DNA from: Streptomyces sp. H27-C3
GTDB taxonomy: Bacteria; Actinomycetota; Actinomycetes; Streptomycetales; Streptomycetaceae
NCBI RefSeq assembly: GCF_030063415.1
Contig: NZ_JASITA010000018.1
Location: 62,001 to 126,000, forward strand
Reading direction: 5' to 3'
DNA: 64,000 nucleotides
Shown here piece by piece: positions 16,710-24,980 of this stretch. Under the pieces are notes generated by a model. It was not told the origin of the DNA, made no database searches, and worked only from the letters and a program-made list of their open reading frames with translations. Every line of letters starts with the position of its first letter. Position 1 is the stretch's first letter. Made by a program: the position numbers and the translations under genes.

Positions 16710-18074
16710 GTGAAGCGCACCAGCACCAGCACCGACAATCCCCGGGCCGACAGGTCCGCGGTCCGCCGCGCCTTCTTCGCCAGCCTCACCGGAACCGCCC
16801 TGGAGTGGTACGACTTCGCGATCTACTCCGCGGCCGCCGCGCTGGTTTTCGGCGACCTCTTCTTCCCCTCCGAGGACCCCACGACCGGCACCCTGCTCGC
16901 CTTCTCCACCTACGCCGTCGGCTATGTGTCCCGGCCGCTGGGCGGTTTGGTCTTCGGCCGCCTCGGGGACGTGATCGGCCGCAAGAAGGTCCTGATCGCG
17001 ACCCTCGTACTGATCGGCGTCGCGACCTTCCTGATCGGCCTGCTGCCCACCTACGCCACCATCGGCGTCGCCGCCCCCATCATGCTGGTGCTGCTGCGCT
17101 TCGCCCAGGGCGTCGGAGTCGGCGGCGAGTGGGGCGGGGCCGTGCTGCTCTCCAGCGAGTTCGGCGATCCGCGCCGCCGCGGCTTCTACGCCTCCGCCGC
17201 ACAGATCGGCCCGCCGGCCGGCAACCTCCTGGCCAACGGCGTGCTCGCGACCCTCGGCGTACTGCTCACCGAGGACCAGTTCCTGTCCTGGGGCTGGCGG
17301 GTGGCGTTCCTGCTCTCCGGCGTTCTGGTGGGCTTCGGCCTGTGGATCCGCGCCAGGCTGGAGGAGACCCCGGTCTTCAAGGCCATGGCGGCCGAGCGGA
17401 CCCGCCCCGAGGCGCCGGTCCGCGAGGTCTTCGCCACCCATCGCCGCGCGCTGGCCGCCGCGATCCTCAGCCGGGTCGCCCCCGATGTGCTCTACGCTCT
17501 GTTCACCGTCTTCGTGCTGACGTACGCGACGGGCGAGCTGGACATGAGCCGCGGCTCGGCGCTCGCCGCCGTCCTCATCGGCTCGTCCCTGCAGGTCTTC
17601 CTCATCCCGCTGGCCGGCGCCCTGTCCGACCGCATCAACCGCCGCCTGCTGTACGGCGTCTCCGCGGTGGCCGCCGGAATCTGGCCCTTCCTGTTCTTCC
17701 CCATGGTCGGCGGCGGCAGCTGGCCGCTGCTCACCCTCGGAGTCGTGGTGGCTCTCGCGATTCACTCGCTGATGTACGGGCCCCAGGCGGCCTTCATCGC
17801 CGAGCAGTTCACCCCGCGCCTTCGCTACACCGGCTCCTCGCTCGCCTACACGCTGGCCGGAGTCATCGGCGGAGCCATCGCCCCGCTGCTGTTCACGGCG
17901 CTGCTGGGCGCGTACAACACTTGGATCCCGCTGGCCCTGTACATCGCTGTCGCCGCGGCAGTCACGATCACCGGGATCCGCCTGGGCCGCGACGCGGACA
18001 GCTCCGAGGAAGAACCGGGAAGGGAAAAGGCGCAGCAGCCGTCCGCCCCTGCCCCGACCGCCAATACCGGCTGA
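16710..18074 (+). CDS. MHS-type MFS metabolite:H+ symporter
   Basis: A 454-residue, 12-helix major facilitator of the metabolite:H+ symporter group: TALEWYDFAIYSAAAAL near 26, the loop GRLGDVIGRKKVL between helices 2 and 3, RFAQGVGVGGEWGGA, and GALSDRINRRLL in the second half. Such transporters import carboxylates, betaines or aromatic acids. GTG at 16710 is preceded by AAGGACG. The nitrilase-like gene follows by 25 bases and should be co-transcribed; the substrate is presumably what that enzyme and the DUF2848 protein act on (inference). Confidence 0.9.
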   Translation: MKRTSTSTDNPRADRSAVRRAFFASLTGTALEWYDFAIYSAAAALVFGDLFFPSEDPTTGTLLAFSTYAVGYVSRPLGGLVFGRLGDVIGRKKVLIATLVLIGVATFLIGLLPTYATIGVAAPIMLVLLRFAQGVGVGGEWGGAVLLSSEFGDPRRRGFYASAAQIGPPAGNLLANGVLATLGVLLTEDQFLSWGWRVAFLLSGVLVGFGLWIRARLEETPVFKAMAAERTRPEAPVREVFATHRRALAAAILSRVAPDVLYALFTVFVLTYATGELDMSRGSALAAVLIGSSLQVFLIPLAGALSDRINRRLLYGVSAVAAGIWPFLFFPMVGGGSWPLLTLGVVVALAIHSLMYGPQAAFIAEQFTPRLRYTGSSLAYTLAGVIGGAIAPLLFTALLGAYNTWIPLALYIAVAAAVTITGIRLGRDADSSEEEPGREKAQQPSAPAPTANTG

Positions 18075-18099
18075 CCCCACGCCCGGAAGGAACCACCCC

Positions 18100-18891
18100 A
18101 TGCGCATCGCCCTGAGCCAGATCACCACCGGCCCCATTCCCGAGCGCAACCTGGGGCTGCTGCGCGAACAGACCCTCCGGGCAGCGGAATCCGGTGCCCG
18201 CATCGTCGTCTTCCCCGAGGCCGCGATGGCCTGCTTCGGCACCCGGCTCGCCCCGCTCGCCGAACCCCTGGACGGCCCCTGGGCGACCGAGGTCCGCCGG
18301 ATCGCCGCGGACAGCGGCATTGTCGTGGTCGCCGGCATGTTCACCCCCGCGCCCGGCGGCAAGGTGACCAACACACTGCTGGCCACCGGGCCCGGCGTCG
18401 AAGCGGCCTACGACAAGATCCATCTGTACGACGCCTTCGGCTTCGCCGAGTCCGACACCGTCGCGCCCGGCGCGAAAGTGGTCACCATTGACGTCGACGG
18501 CGAACGCATCGGTCTCGCCACCTGCTACGACGTGCGCTTCCCCGAGCTGTTCCGCGCCCACGCCGACGCCGGAGCGGTCCTCACGCTGCTTCCCGCGTCC
18601 TGGGGCGCGGGCCCCGGCAAGCGCGAGCAGTGGGACCTGCTCATCCGCGCCCGCGCGCTCGACGCCACCCTGTGGCTGGCCGCCGTCGACCAGGCCGACC
18701 CGGCGGCCTCCGGCGGGCCGGAGGCCTCGAAGGCCCCCACCGGAATCGGCTGCAGCGCGGTCGTCGGCCCGGACGGGACCGTACGTCGGCAGCTCGACGC
18801 GGGACCGGGGCTACTGGTGGCCGACGTGGACATCGATGAGGTCGACACGGTCCGCCGCGCCGTGCCGGTGCTGGCCAACCGCAGGCTGTAG
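18100..18891 (+). CDS. Carbon-nitrogen hydrolase (nitrilase superfamily)
   Basis: A 263-residue amidase-type nitrilase-fold enzyme with the full catalytic triad: Glu40 in VFPEAAM, Lys106 in YDKIHLYD and Cys142 in TCYDVRFPE. It hydrolyses a C-N bond of an amide or carbamoyl compound; size and motifs fit omega-amidase/deaminated-glutathione-amidase or carbamoyl amidase groups better than true nitrilases. ATG at 18100 follows CGGAAGGAACC. Probably in one operon with the transporter; convergent with the GntR gene, only 8 bases apart. Confidence 0.9.
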   Translation: MRIALSQITTGPIPERNLGLLREQTLRAAESGARIVVFPEAAMACFGTRLAPLAEPLDGPWATEVRRIAADSGIVVVAGMFTPAPGGKVTNTLLATGPGVEAAYDKIHLYDAFGFAESDTVAPGAKVVTIDVDGERIGLATCYDVRFPELFRAHADAGAVLTLLPASWGAGPGKREQWDLLIRARALDATLWLAAVDQADPAASGGPEASKAPTGIGCSAVVGPDGTVRRQLDAGPGLLVADVDIDEVDTVRRAVPVLANRRL

Positions 18892-18899
18892 AAGGCGCC

Positions 18900-19526
18900 T
18901 CAGCCGGCCAGGAGCACCTTGAGCGTCGTCTCCAGGTGGCTGTCGATCGCGGCGCACGCCGCCGGTGCGTCACCGGCGGCGATCGCGGACAGGATCGCGC
19001 GGTGCTCGTCGAGGACGGACCCCTGTCGGCCGTGCTGGTTGTACAGCGCCACCACCCCGGCCCGGATCTGCCTGCTGCGCAGCCCGTCGTAGTGCCGGTC
19101 GAGCAGCGCGTTGCCCGCGCAGGACACCATCGTCGCGTGGAAGAGGTGGTCCACCGCGATGAACTCCTTGGCCGACTCCGGCCCACTGAGGGTGCTTTGA
19201 CGCTCCAGCAGCTCCGTCAGCTCCCGCACCGGGGCCCTGTCACCCGCGATGAGCCGCTCGGCGGCGTATCGCTCGACGATTCCGCGCAGCTCCATCAGCT
19301 CGGTGATCTCCCGGCCCGTCAGCGGCACGATCTGCGCGCCGCGCTTGGGCACCAGCCGGACCAGGTCCTCGGCCGCGAGCAGCAGTAGCGCTTCGCGGAT
19401 GGGGGTGCGCGAGACCCCGATACGGTCCGCGATCTCCTGCTCGGACAGGAACGCGCCTTGCAGATCCGGATCGGTGAGGACGTTCTCCTTGAGAAACGCG
19501 TACGCCTTGTCCCGGCCCGAGACCAC
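18900..19526 (-). CDS. GntR-family regulator (FadR/FCD type)
   Basis: A 208-residue repressor: winged helix with GAFLSEQEIADRIGVSRTPIREAL (about 22-45) and an FCD ligand domain with LRGIVERYAAERL, DHLFHATMV and DEHRAILSAI, where acid and histidine residues usually bind a metal and a small carboxylate. GTG at 19526 was chosen for its GGGGG site; an ATG at 19547 lies inside the operator. Its operator is duplicated in front of the DUF2848/transporter pair, so it should control that unit and itself. Confidence 0.9.
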   Translation of the reverse strand: MVSGRDKAYAFLKENVLTDPDLQGAFLSEQEIADRIGVSRTPIREALLLLAAEDLVRLVPKRGAQIVPLTGREITELMELRGIVERYAAERLIAGDRAPVRELTELLERQSTLSGPESAKEFIAVDHLFHATMVSCAGNALLDRHYDGLRSRQIRAGVVALYNQHGRQGSVLDEHRAILSAIAAGDAPAACAAIDSHLETTLKVLLAG

Positions 19527-19543
19527 AGCTACCCCCACAGATT

Positions 19544-19560
19544 GCATACAACAAGTATAC
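19544..19560. promoter_or_regulatory. GntR operator, site 2 (autoregulatory)
   Basis: GCATACAACAAGTATAC just upstream of the GntR start, same pattern as 16653-16669, followed by CGA as in site 1. Confidence 0.75.
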
Positions 19561-19643
19561 CGAAACAATGCCCGAGGCACACCCGCCCGGCACGCGTTAC
19601 CCTCGGTGCTCCCGTGCGGCAGCAGAGATCTTGGAGCGCTTTC

Positions 19644-20195
19644 ATGGACACCACCCCGCGTCCGGCCACCGGCGAACTCGTCTTCAGGGACGCCGAACCG
19701 GCCGACGCCGACGCGCTGGTCTCGCTGATCGAGTCGGCGTACCGGGGGGACTCCAGCCGGTCCGGCTGGACCACGGAGGCGGACATCCTCGAAGGGCAGC
19801 GCACCGACCCCGACGGCGTCCTCGATGTCATCAAGTCGACCGGCGGCAAGCTGCTGGTCGTCGAGCGGGACGGCGCCCTGGTCGCCTGCTGCCAGCTCGA
19901 ATCACGGGGTGACGCGGCCTACTTCGGTATGTTCGCCGTGCGCCCCGACCTGCAGGGCGCCGGCCTCGGCAAGGTGATCATCGCCGAGGCGGAGCGGGCC
20001 GCCCGCGAGAGCTGGAGCGCGAGCGAGATGCACATGACCGTGATCTCGGTGCGCGACGATCTCATCGCCTGGTACGAGCGCCGCGGCTACCGCCGTACGG
20101 GAAAGATGACGCCCTTCCCGTACGGCGACGAGCGCTTCGGTATTCCGCAGCGGGCCGACCTCCAGTTCGAGCTGCTGGTCAAGGCGCTGGCGTAA
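19644..20195 (+). CDS. GNAT-family N-acetyltransferase
   Basis: A 183-residue acetyltransferase with the acetyl-CoA binding motif MFAVRPDLQGAGLGKVIIAE (about 92-111) and the C-terminal WYERRGYRRTGKMTPF. ATG at 19644 lies behind TTGGAGCG. Substrate unknown. It is divergent from the GntR gene and ends in a shared hairpin with the convergent GDPD gene. Confidence 0.88.
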   Translation: MDTTPRPATGELVFRDAEPADADALVSLIESAYRGDSSRSGWTTEADILEGQRTDPDGVLDVIKSTGGKLLVVERDGALVACCQLESRGDAAYFGMFAVRPDLQGAGLGKVIIAEAERAARESWSASEMHMTVISVRDDLIAWYERRGYRRTGKMTPFPYGDERFGIPQRADLQFELLVKALA

Positions 20196-20210
20196 ACGAT
20201 TCTCCGGATC

Positions 20211-20241
20211 GGCGCCGCGCGGGGCCGACCGGCGCGGCGCC
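20211..20241. terminator. Bidirectional hairpin between GNAT and GDPD genes
   Basis: Arms GGCGCCGCGC and GCGCGGCGCC, 10 bp perfect, 11-base loop, between two convergent stops. Confidence 0.65.
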
Positions 20242-20245
20242 GGGC

Positions 20246-20929
20246 TCAGGCCGTGAAGCGTCCGGTGCGGCGGATCTCCGGATAGTCGGTCGTCGCGCCG
20301 TCCAGTTCCAGTGCGCGCACCAGCCGCAGCTGGTCCTGGGTGTTCACCACCCAGCCGATGATCTTCAGCCCCGCCGCGTGCGCCTGCTCGACCGTCTCCA
20401 GGGTCAGCCTGCGGATGTTCAGCGCGAGGGCCGCGGCGCCGACCGCCCTGGCGCGATCCACCACGTCGGTGCCGTAGCGGCTGGCGATGAGCACCGTCCG
20501 TACACCCGGCACGAGTGACGCGATCTCGGCGACCGCCGCGTCGTGGAACGAAGACACCTCCACACGGCCCGCCAGATCACGCCGGAGCATCACCTCGGCG
20601 AGCGCCCGCGCCGCCGCCGCGTCCTTGATCTCCGCCTGGAGCGGCGACTTCACCAGGTCGAGCACCTCCTCGAGGAGAGGGACGCGCTCACCCATCCCCG
20701 CGTCGAGTCCACGCAGTTCGGCCAGGGTCATGTCGGCGATCTTGCCCTTGCCGTCGGTCGTACGGTCCACCTCGGCGTCGTGCATGACCACAAGCGCGCC
20801 GTCCTTGCTCAGACGCAGATCCAGTTCGATGACGTCCATGCCGGCCTGTTCGGCGCGTACGAAGGAACGCAGGGTGTTCTCCGGCTCGACACCCATGACC
20901 CCACGGTGACCAATGGTGAGGAAACTCAA
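20246..20929 (-). CDS. Glycerophosphodiester phosphodiesterase
   Basis: A 227-residue GDPD-domain enzyme that hydrolyses glycerophosphodiesters to glycerol-3-phosphate and an alcohol. Motifs: TIGHRGVMGVEPENTL at 5-20 (catalytic HR and Glu), IELDLRLSKDG at 34-44, VVMHD ending at 51, LQAEIKD near 99, and IGWVVNT near 194. No ATG fits; the TTG at 20929 (giving SFLTIGHRG) matches the family's start. No signal peptide, so cytoplasmic. Confidence 0.9.
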   Translation of the reverse strand: MSFLTIGHRGVMGVEPENTLRSFVRAEQAGMDVIELDLRLSKDGALVVMHDAEVDRTTDGKGKIADMTLAELRGLDAGMGERVPLLEEVLDLVKSPLQAEIKDAAAARALAEVMLRRDLAGRVEVSSFHDAAVAEIASLVPGVRTVLIASRYGTDVVDRARAVGAAALALNIRRLTLETVEQAHAAGLKIIGWVVNTQDQLRLVRALELDGATTDYPEIRRTGRFTA

Positions 20930-21201
20930 GGCAATCTCGCTTCCGTCGACAGCGGCTCCAGCGCAGCCTAACGGCCCGCCTGCGAGAGGGAACCTGCCCC
21001 GCGCGGGGGAGCGGAATGCTCCGATCGCGCGCTCGCGATCCCGGGGGCCAGACCGGTGATGAGGGCGGCGACGAGGACGGCACAATACTCACGCGATACG
21101 GCTCCCGAAGGTACGGACGAGGGGGGATCCGTCCGTCCCGCTCCCCGCGGCGGGGCCCGTCGCGAGTGGCGTCACTCGTGCGTGGGTGAGTCCTGCGGGC
21201 C

Positions 21202-21559
21202 GTGACGCCGGGGCGGCGCCGGTCGTTCTCGGGGCAGTACCTGGGCCCGGAGGGTGACATCGGACACCCCCACGCCTCTCAATCGCGGGCCGGTGACCTG
21301 TCGGGACTGCCGCCCGCGCTGATCGCCGCGGCGGGCTGCGATCCGCCGTGCGACGAGGGGAGGGCGTACGGCCCGGAAGCTGCGGGACGCCGGAGTGGCG
21401 GGGGTTCGGCGCCGGTGTCCCGGGATGTTCCACGGGTTCCTCAAGTTCGGTGAGCCCCTCGGTCATACCCAGAACGCTGTGGCCTCGGTGGCAGAAGCGA
21501 TCGCAGGAACGGCCAAGGGCAGGAAGAACGGCGGCGAGCTTGGGGGCTCGGCAGGATAA
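21202..21559 (+). pseudogene. C-terminal relic of an HSL-type alpha/beta hydrolase
   Basis: Reads DLSGLPPALIAAAGCDPPCDEGRAY in one frame, then KLRDAGV...CPGMFHGFLKFGE and VASVAEAIAGTAKG in another, with a single-base frame change around 21372-21377. These are the C-terminal motifs of hormone-sensitive-lipase-like esterases: the DPL(R/C)DEG block with the catalytic aspartate and the GMFHGF histidine. The N-terminal two thirds, including the GDSAGG nucleophile region, is missing. The 270 bases before it (20930-21201) hold no recognisable gene. Confidence 0.75.
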
Positions 21560-21625
21560 TTTACTGAGATTCCTCTTGAGCAGGAGAACCGAACACCGAT
21601 ACGGTGTCTTGACGCGAGGTTCTCC
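21555..21625 (+). promoter_or_regulatory. Promoter-like element and nested inverted repeats before DUF6421 gene
   Basis: GATAAT at 21555-21560 is a good -10 candidate. Downstream, an 8-bp outer repeat (GGAGAACC 21583-21590, GGTTCTCC 21618-21625) encloses a perfect inner hairpin ACACCG-ATA-CGGTGT (21593-21607). The structure ends 5 bases before the AGGAAG ribosome site, so it would form in the leader RNA or act as an operator. Confidence 0.5.
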
Positions 21626-21640
21626 CGTGAAGGAAGTGAC

Positions 21641-23038
21641 ATGACGGAAATTCTTGTGCAGGACGTAGTCGCCGATGGCATATCCGGTGACCGGCGCGTG
21701 GTCGAGCACCCGGCCTGGCCCGAGCTCAAGAATGCCGTGGAGCAGATCCGGCCCTGGCAGTCGAAGGACGGATCCATCGACTTCGACGCCGAGGGCGCCC
21801 CGACGCGCGCCGTCGCGGAGGCCACTCTCGATCGCGTCATCACCGCGATCGAGGCGCTCGCCCCGCTGCTTGCGCACAATGCCGCGTACCACCGGGCCCT
21901 CGTCGTCGATCTCCGCAAGTGGTCCGGTGGCGCCTTCGGCGTGCCGGACTTCCTGGACTCGCTGCTTGCCTTCCAGCCCGCCCAACAGCGCGCCGACGGC
22001 CTCCAGCACCTGGTCGTCTTCCCGATGTACACGCAGAACGGCAACCCCGACCGCAATCTCGAAGCGGTCGTGCTGCGGATGGTGTGGCCCGACTGGCTCG
22101 CGGAGCTGGAGCGCACGCGCTACGACAACCCGCTCTTCCTCGGCATCGCCTTCGAGGACTTCACCGCCGGTTACGACACCAACTCGGCGGTGCTCTTCCC
22201 GGAGACGATCGCGGTGCGCGAGGCCCCCGAGCGCTTCACCTGGGGCGGCATCTTCTGCGACCGTGAGGCGGCCCGTTTCCGCCGGGTCACCGAGGCCTCC
22301 GTCGAGATCCTCGGCGTCGAACTGCCCGACGGCATCCGGGAGATGATCGGCGACCAGGACCGCTGCCAGCAGGCCTTCGTGCTGTGGGACATGGTCCACG
22401 ACCGCACCCACAGCCATGGCGACCTGCCCTTCGATCCCTTCATGATCAAGCAGCGCCAGCCGTTCTGGATGTACGGCCTGGAGGAGCTGCGCTGCGACCT
22501 CACCGCCTTCAAGGAGGCCGTGAAGCTGGAGGCCGACGGCTTCGGACAGGGGCGCGACGTCCAGTACGCCGTGCTCTTCGACCGGATGTTCCGCTTCCCG
22601 GTCACCGGTGAGCGCGTACGCAACTACGACGGGCTCGGCGGCCAGCTGCTCTTCGCGTACCTCCACAAGCACGACGTGCTGCGCTGGACGGACAACACGC
22701 TGAAGATCGACTGGGACCGCGCCCCGCAGGTCACCAACCAGCTCTGCGGTGAGATCGAGAAGCTCTACCGCGACGGCATCGACCGGCCCAAGCTGGTCCA
22801 CTGGCTCGCCGCGTACGACCTGGTCTCGACGTATCTCGCGCCGCACCCGGGATCCCGCTGGGCCAAGGGCGCCGACGCCCTGGACCTGTCGCTGCCGCCG
22901 CGCAAACTCGTCGACGAGGTGCTTCCGGACGAGTTTCCGCTGAGCATGTTCTATGAGGCGCTTTCCAAGAAGCTGAAAAATGTGATCGCCTCTACCAAGG
23001 GGATCACTGCGGCGAGCGCAGAGCGGGTGGCCGCATGA
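21641..23038 (+). CDS. DUF6421 family protein
   Basis: A 465-residue protein of the actinobacterial DUF6421 family, function unknown. Recognisable blocks are HNAAYHRALVVDLRKW near 79, FEDFTAGYDTNSAVLFPE near 170, FVLWDMVHDRTHSHGDLPFDP near 246 (a His/Asp cluster that could bind metal, inference) and DNTLKIDWDRAPQV near 350. No membrane segments. ATG at 21641 follows AAGGAAG. It is the first gene of a tight unit: its TGA overlaps an ATG of the SDR frame and the SDR stop overlaps the aldolase start. Confidence 0.88.
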   Translation: MTEILVQDVVADGISGDRRVVEHPAWPELKNAVEQIRPWQSKDGSIDFDAEGAPTRAVAEATLDRVITAIEALAPLLAHNAAYHRALVVDLRKWSGGAFGVPDFLDSLLAFQPAQQRADGLQHLVVFPMYTQNGNPDRNLEAVVLRMVWPDWLAELERTRYDNPLFLGIAFEDFTAGYDTNSAVLFPETIAVREAPERFTWGGIFCDREAARFRRVTEASVEILGVELPDGIREMIGDQDRCQQAFVLWDMVHDRTHSHGDLPFDPFMIKQRQPFWMYGLEELRCDLTAFKEAVKLEADGFGQGRDVQYAVLFDRMFRFPVTGERVRNYDGLGGQLLFAYLHKHDVLRWTDNTLKIDWDRAPQVTNQLCGEIEKLYRDGIDRPKLVHWLAAYDLVSTYLAPHPGSRWAKGADALDLSLPPRKLVDEVLPDEFPLSMFYEALSKKLKNVIASTKGITAASAERVAA

Positions 23039-23064
23039 GCCCTCGTGCCCAGGAGGCGACGACC

Positions 23065-23838
23065 ATGAACGTGAAGACCGACGGCAAGGCCAACGGCAAC
23101 GGGTCGCTGGAAGGCGCTGTGGTCGCGGTGGCCGGAGCGGGCGGGCCCGCGGGCCGGGCGACCCTGCTCAGGCTGGCCGAGGCGGGCGCGACCGTGGTCG
23201 GCTCGGACGCCGACGCGGCGCGGCTGGCGGAGGCCGTGGACGCCGCCAGGTACGCCCACGGCGGGGCCACGGTCACCGGCGACACCGTGGACCTCCTCGA
23301 CCTGGAGGCCACCCGTGCCTGGGCGGCCCGCACCGAGAAGGATTTCGGCCGGATCGACGGCATGGTCCACCTCGTCGGCGGTTGGCGCGGCAGCGCGACC
23401 TTCGCCGAGACCGACCTCGCGGACTGGGAGCTGCTGGAAAAGCTGCTGATCCGCACCGTCCAGCACACCTCGCTCGCCTTCGAGGCCCCGCTCCAGCGCA
23501 GCGACCGCGGCCGCTACCTCCTGATCAGCGCGGCCGGCGCGTCCAAGCCCACCGCGGGCAACGCCGCGTACGCGGCCTCCAAGGCCGCCGCCGAGGCGTG
23601 GACGCTGGCACTGGCCGACTCCTTCCGCAAGGCGGGGGGCGAGGACGGGCCGCGTACCGCGGCTGCCATCCTGGTCGTCAAGGCACTGGTGCACGACGCG
23701 ATGCGCGCCGAGCGCCCGAACGCTAAGTTCGCGGGCTTCACGGACGTCAAGGAACTGGCCGAGGCCATCGCCGGAGTCTGGGACCGGCCCGCCCCGGAAG
23801 TGAATGGACAGCGCCTGTGGCTGAGCCCCAAGCCGTGA
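23065..23838 (+). CDS. Short-chain dehydrogenase/reductase
   Basis: A 257-residue SDR: nucleotide-binding segment VVAVAGAGGPAGRATLLRL near 13, a replacement for the usual TGxxxGxG, NAG-equivalent region LVGGWRG near 97, catalytic YAASKAAAEA near 170. ATG at 23065 is preceded by AGGAGG at good spacing; an upstream in-frame ATG at 23035 overlaps the DUF6421 stop as ATGA and would add ten residues. Its partners (DUF6421 and a PLP aldolase) suggest a step on a hydroxy- or oxo-amino-acid-like substrate, but this is inference. Confidence 0.85.
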   Translation: MNVKTDGKANGNGSLEGAVVAVAGAGGPAGRATLLRLAEAGATVVGSDADAARLAEAVDAARYAHGGATVTGDTVDLLDLEATRAWAARTEKDFGRIDGMVHLVGGWRGSATFAETDLADWELLEKLLIRTVQHTSLAFEAPLQRSDRGRYLLISAAGASKPTAGNAAYAASKAAAEAWTLALADSFRKAGGEDGPRTAAAILVVKALVHDAMRAERPNAKFAGFTDVKELAEAIAGVWDRPAPEVNGQRLWLSPKP

Positions 23839-24905
23839 ACGTGACGAAGACCGACGCCCGGCGGCACCACGACCCCCGGGTGCGCGGCTTCGCCAGTGAC
23901 AACTACGCGGGCGCGCACCCCGAGGTGCTTGCCGCGCTGGCCCTCGCCAACGAGGGCCATCAGGTCGCCTACGGCGAGGACGACTACACCGAGCACTTCC
24001 AGCGGATCGTGCACAGCCACTTCGGCGGGCTCGCGGAGGCGTTCCCCGTCTTCAACGGGACCGGGGCCAACGTCGTCGCACTGCAGGCGCTCACCGACCG
24101 TTGGGGCGCGGTCATCGCCGCCGAGTCCGCGCACATCAACGTGGATGAGTGCGGAGCCCCCGAGCGGGTCGGCGGGCTCAAGCTGCTGACCGTACCGACG
24201 CCGGACGGCAAGCTCACGCCCGAGCTCATCGACCGGCAGGCGTACGGCTGGGACGACGAGCACCGTGCCATGCCGCAGGTCGTGTCGATCACCCAGAACA
24301 CCGAGCTGGGCACGGTTTACACCCCGGACGAGATCCGGGCCATCTGCGTGCACGCCCATGGGCACGGCATGAAGGTGCACCTGGACGGCGCCCGGATATC
24401 CAACGCGGCCGCCTCCCTCGACGTACCGATGCGGACCTTCACCAACACCGTCGGCGTGGACATCATGTCCTTCGGCGGCACGAAGAACGGCATGCTCTTC
24501 GGCGAGGCCGTGATCGTCCTCAACCCGGACGCCGTGCGCGCCATGAAGCACCTGCGCAAGCTGTCGATGCAGCTCGCCTCCAAGATGCGCTTCGTATCGG
24601 TGCAGCTCGAAGCGATGCTCGCGCGCGACCTGTGGCTGCGCAACGCGCGCCACGCCAACACCATGGCGCAGCGGCTCGCCGAGGGCGTCCGTGGGGTGGA
24701 CGGCGTGGAGATCCTCCATCCCGTGCAGGCCAACGCGGTCTTCGCGCGGCTGCCGCACGACGTCAGTGAGCGGCTGCAGAAGCACTACCGCTTCTACTTC
24801 TGGGACGAGTCCGTCGGCGACGTCCGCTGGATGTGCTCCTTCGACACGACCGAAGACGACGTGGACGGCTTCGTGCAGGCGCTCAAGGAAGAGATGGCCA
24901 AGTAG
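23835..24905 (+). CDS. Low-specificity threonine aldolase-like PLP enzyme
   Basis: A 356-residue fold-type I PLP enzyme of the beta-eliminating lyase/threonine aldolase family: FASDNYAGAHPEV near 19, NGTGANVVAL near 74, VHLDGARISNAA near 181 (PLP-ring Asp and Arg) and the Schiff-base lysine Lys217 in SFGGTKNG. It should cleave a beta-hydroxy amino acid to glycine and an aldehyde or catalyse a related elimination. GTG at 23835 overlaps the SDR stop in GTGA. A strong hairpin follows the gene. Confidence 0.9.
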   Translation: MNVTKTDARRHHDPRVRGFASDNYAGAHPEVLAALALANEGHQVAYGEDDYTEHFQRIVHSHFGGLAEAFPVFNGTGANVVALQALTDRWGAVIAAESAHINVDECGAPERVGGLKLLTVPTPDGKLTPELIDRQAYGWDDEHRAMPQVVSITQNTELGTVYTPDEIRAICVHAHGHGMKVHLDGARISNAAASLDVPMRTFTNTVGVDIMSFGGTKNGMLFGEAVIVLNPDAVRAMKHLRKLSMQLASKMRFVSVQLEAMLARDLWLRNARHANTMAQRLAEGVRGVDGVEILHPVQANAVFARLPHDVSERLQKHYRFYFWDESVGDVRWMCSFDTTEDDVDGFVQALKEEMAK

Positions 24906-24923
24906 CACCTATCGCATGAGTAT

Positions 24924-24961
24924 GCGACCGACCGGAAAGTTATTGACTGCCGGTCGGTCGC
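24924..24961 (+). terminator. 12-bp perfect hairpin after the DUF6421-SDR-aldolase operon
   Basis: Arms GCGACCGACCGG and CCGGTCGGTCGC with a 14-base loop, 18 bases after the aldolase stop. The loop and right arm overlap the promoter of the next gene. Confidence 0.75.
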
Positions 24962-24972
24962 TTCCTTATGCT
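24943..24972 (+). promoter_or_regulatory. Promoter for leaderless transglutaminase mRNA
   Basis: TTGACT, an 18-base spacer and TATGCT, near the vegetative consensus. Transcription would begin about 24979-24981, at or one base before the ATG at 24981; no ribosome site precedes that ATG. Confidence 0.65.
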
Positions 24973-24980
24973 CGCCGACC

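Noticed and set aside
18100..18891. Nitrilase-fold gene as the N-carbamoylputrescine amidase partner of aguA
   Set aside because: It is shorter than that enzyme, lies about 3 kb away and belongs to a unit with its own GntR operator.
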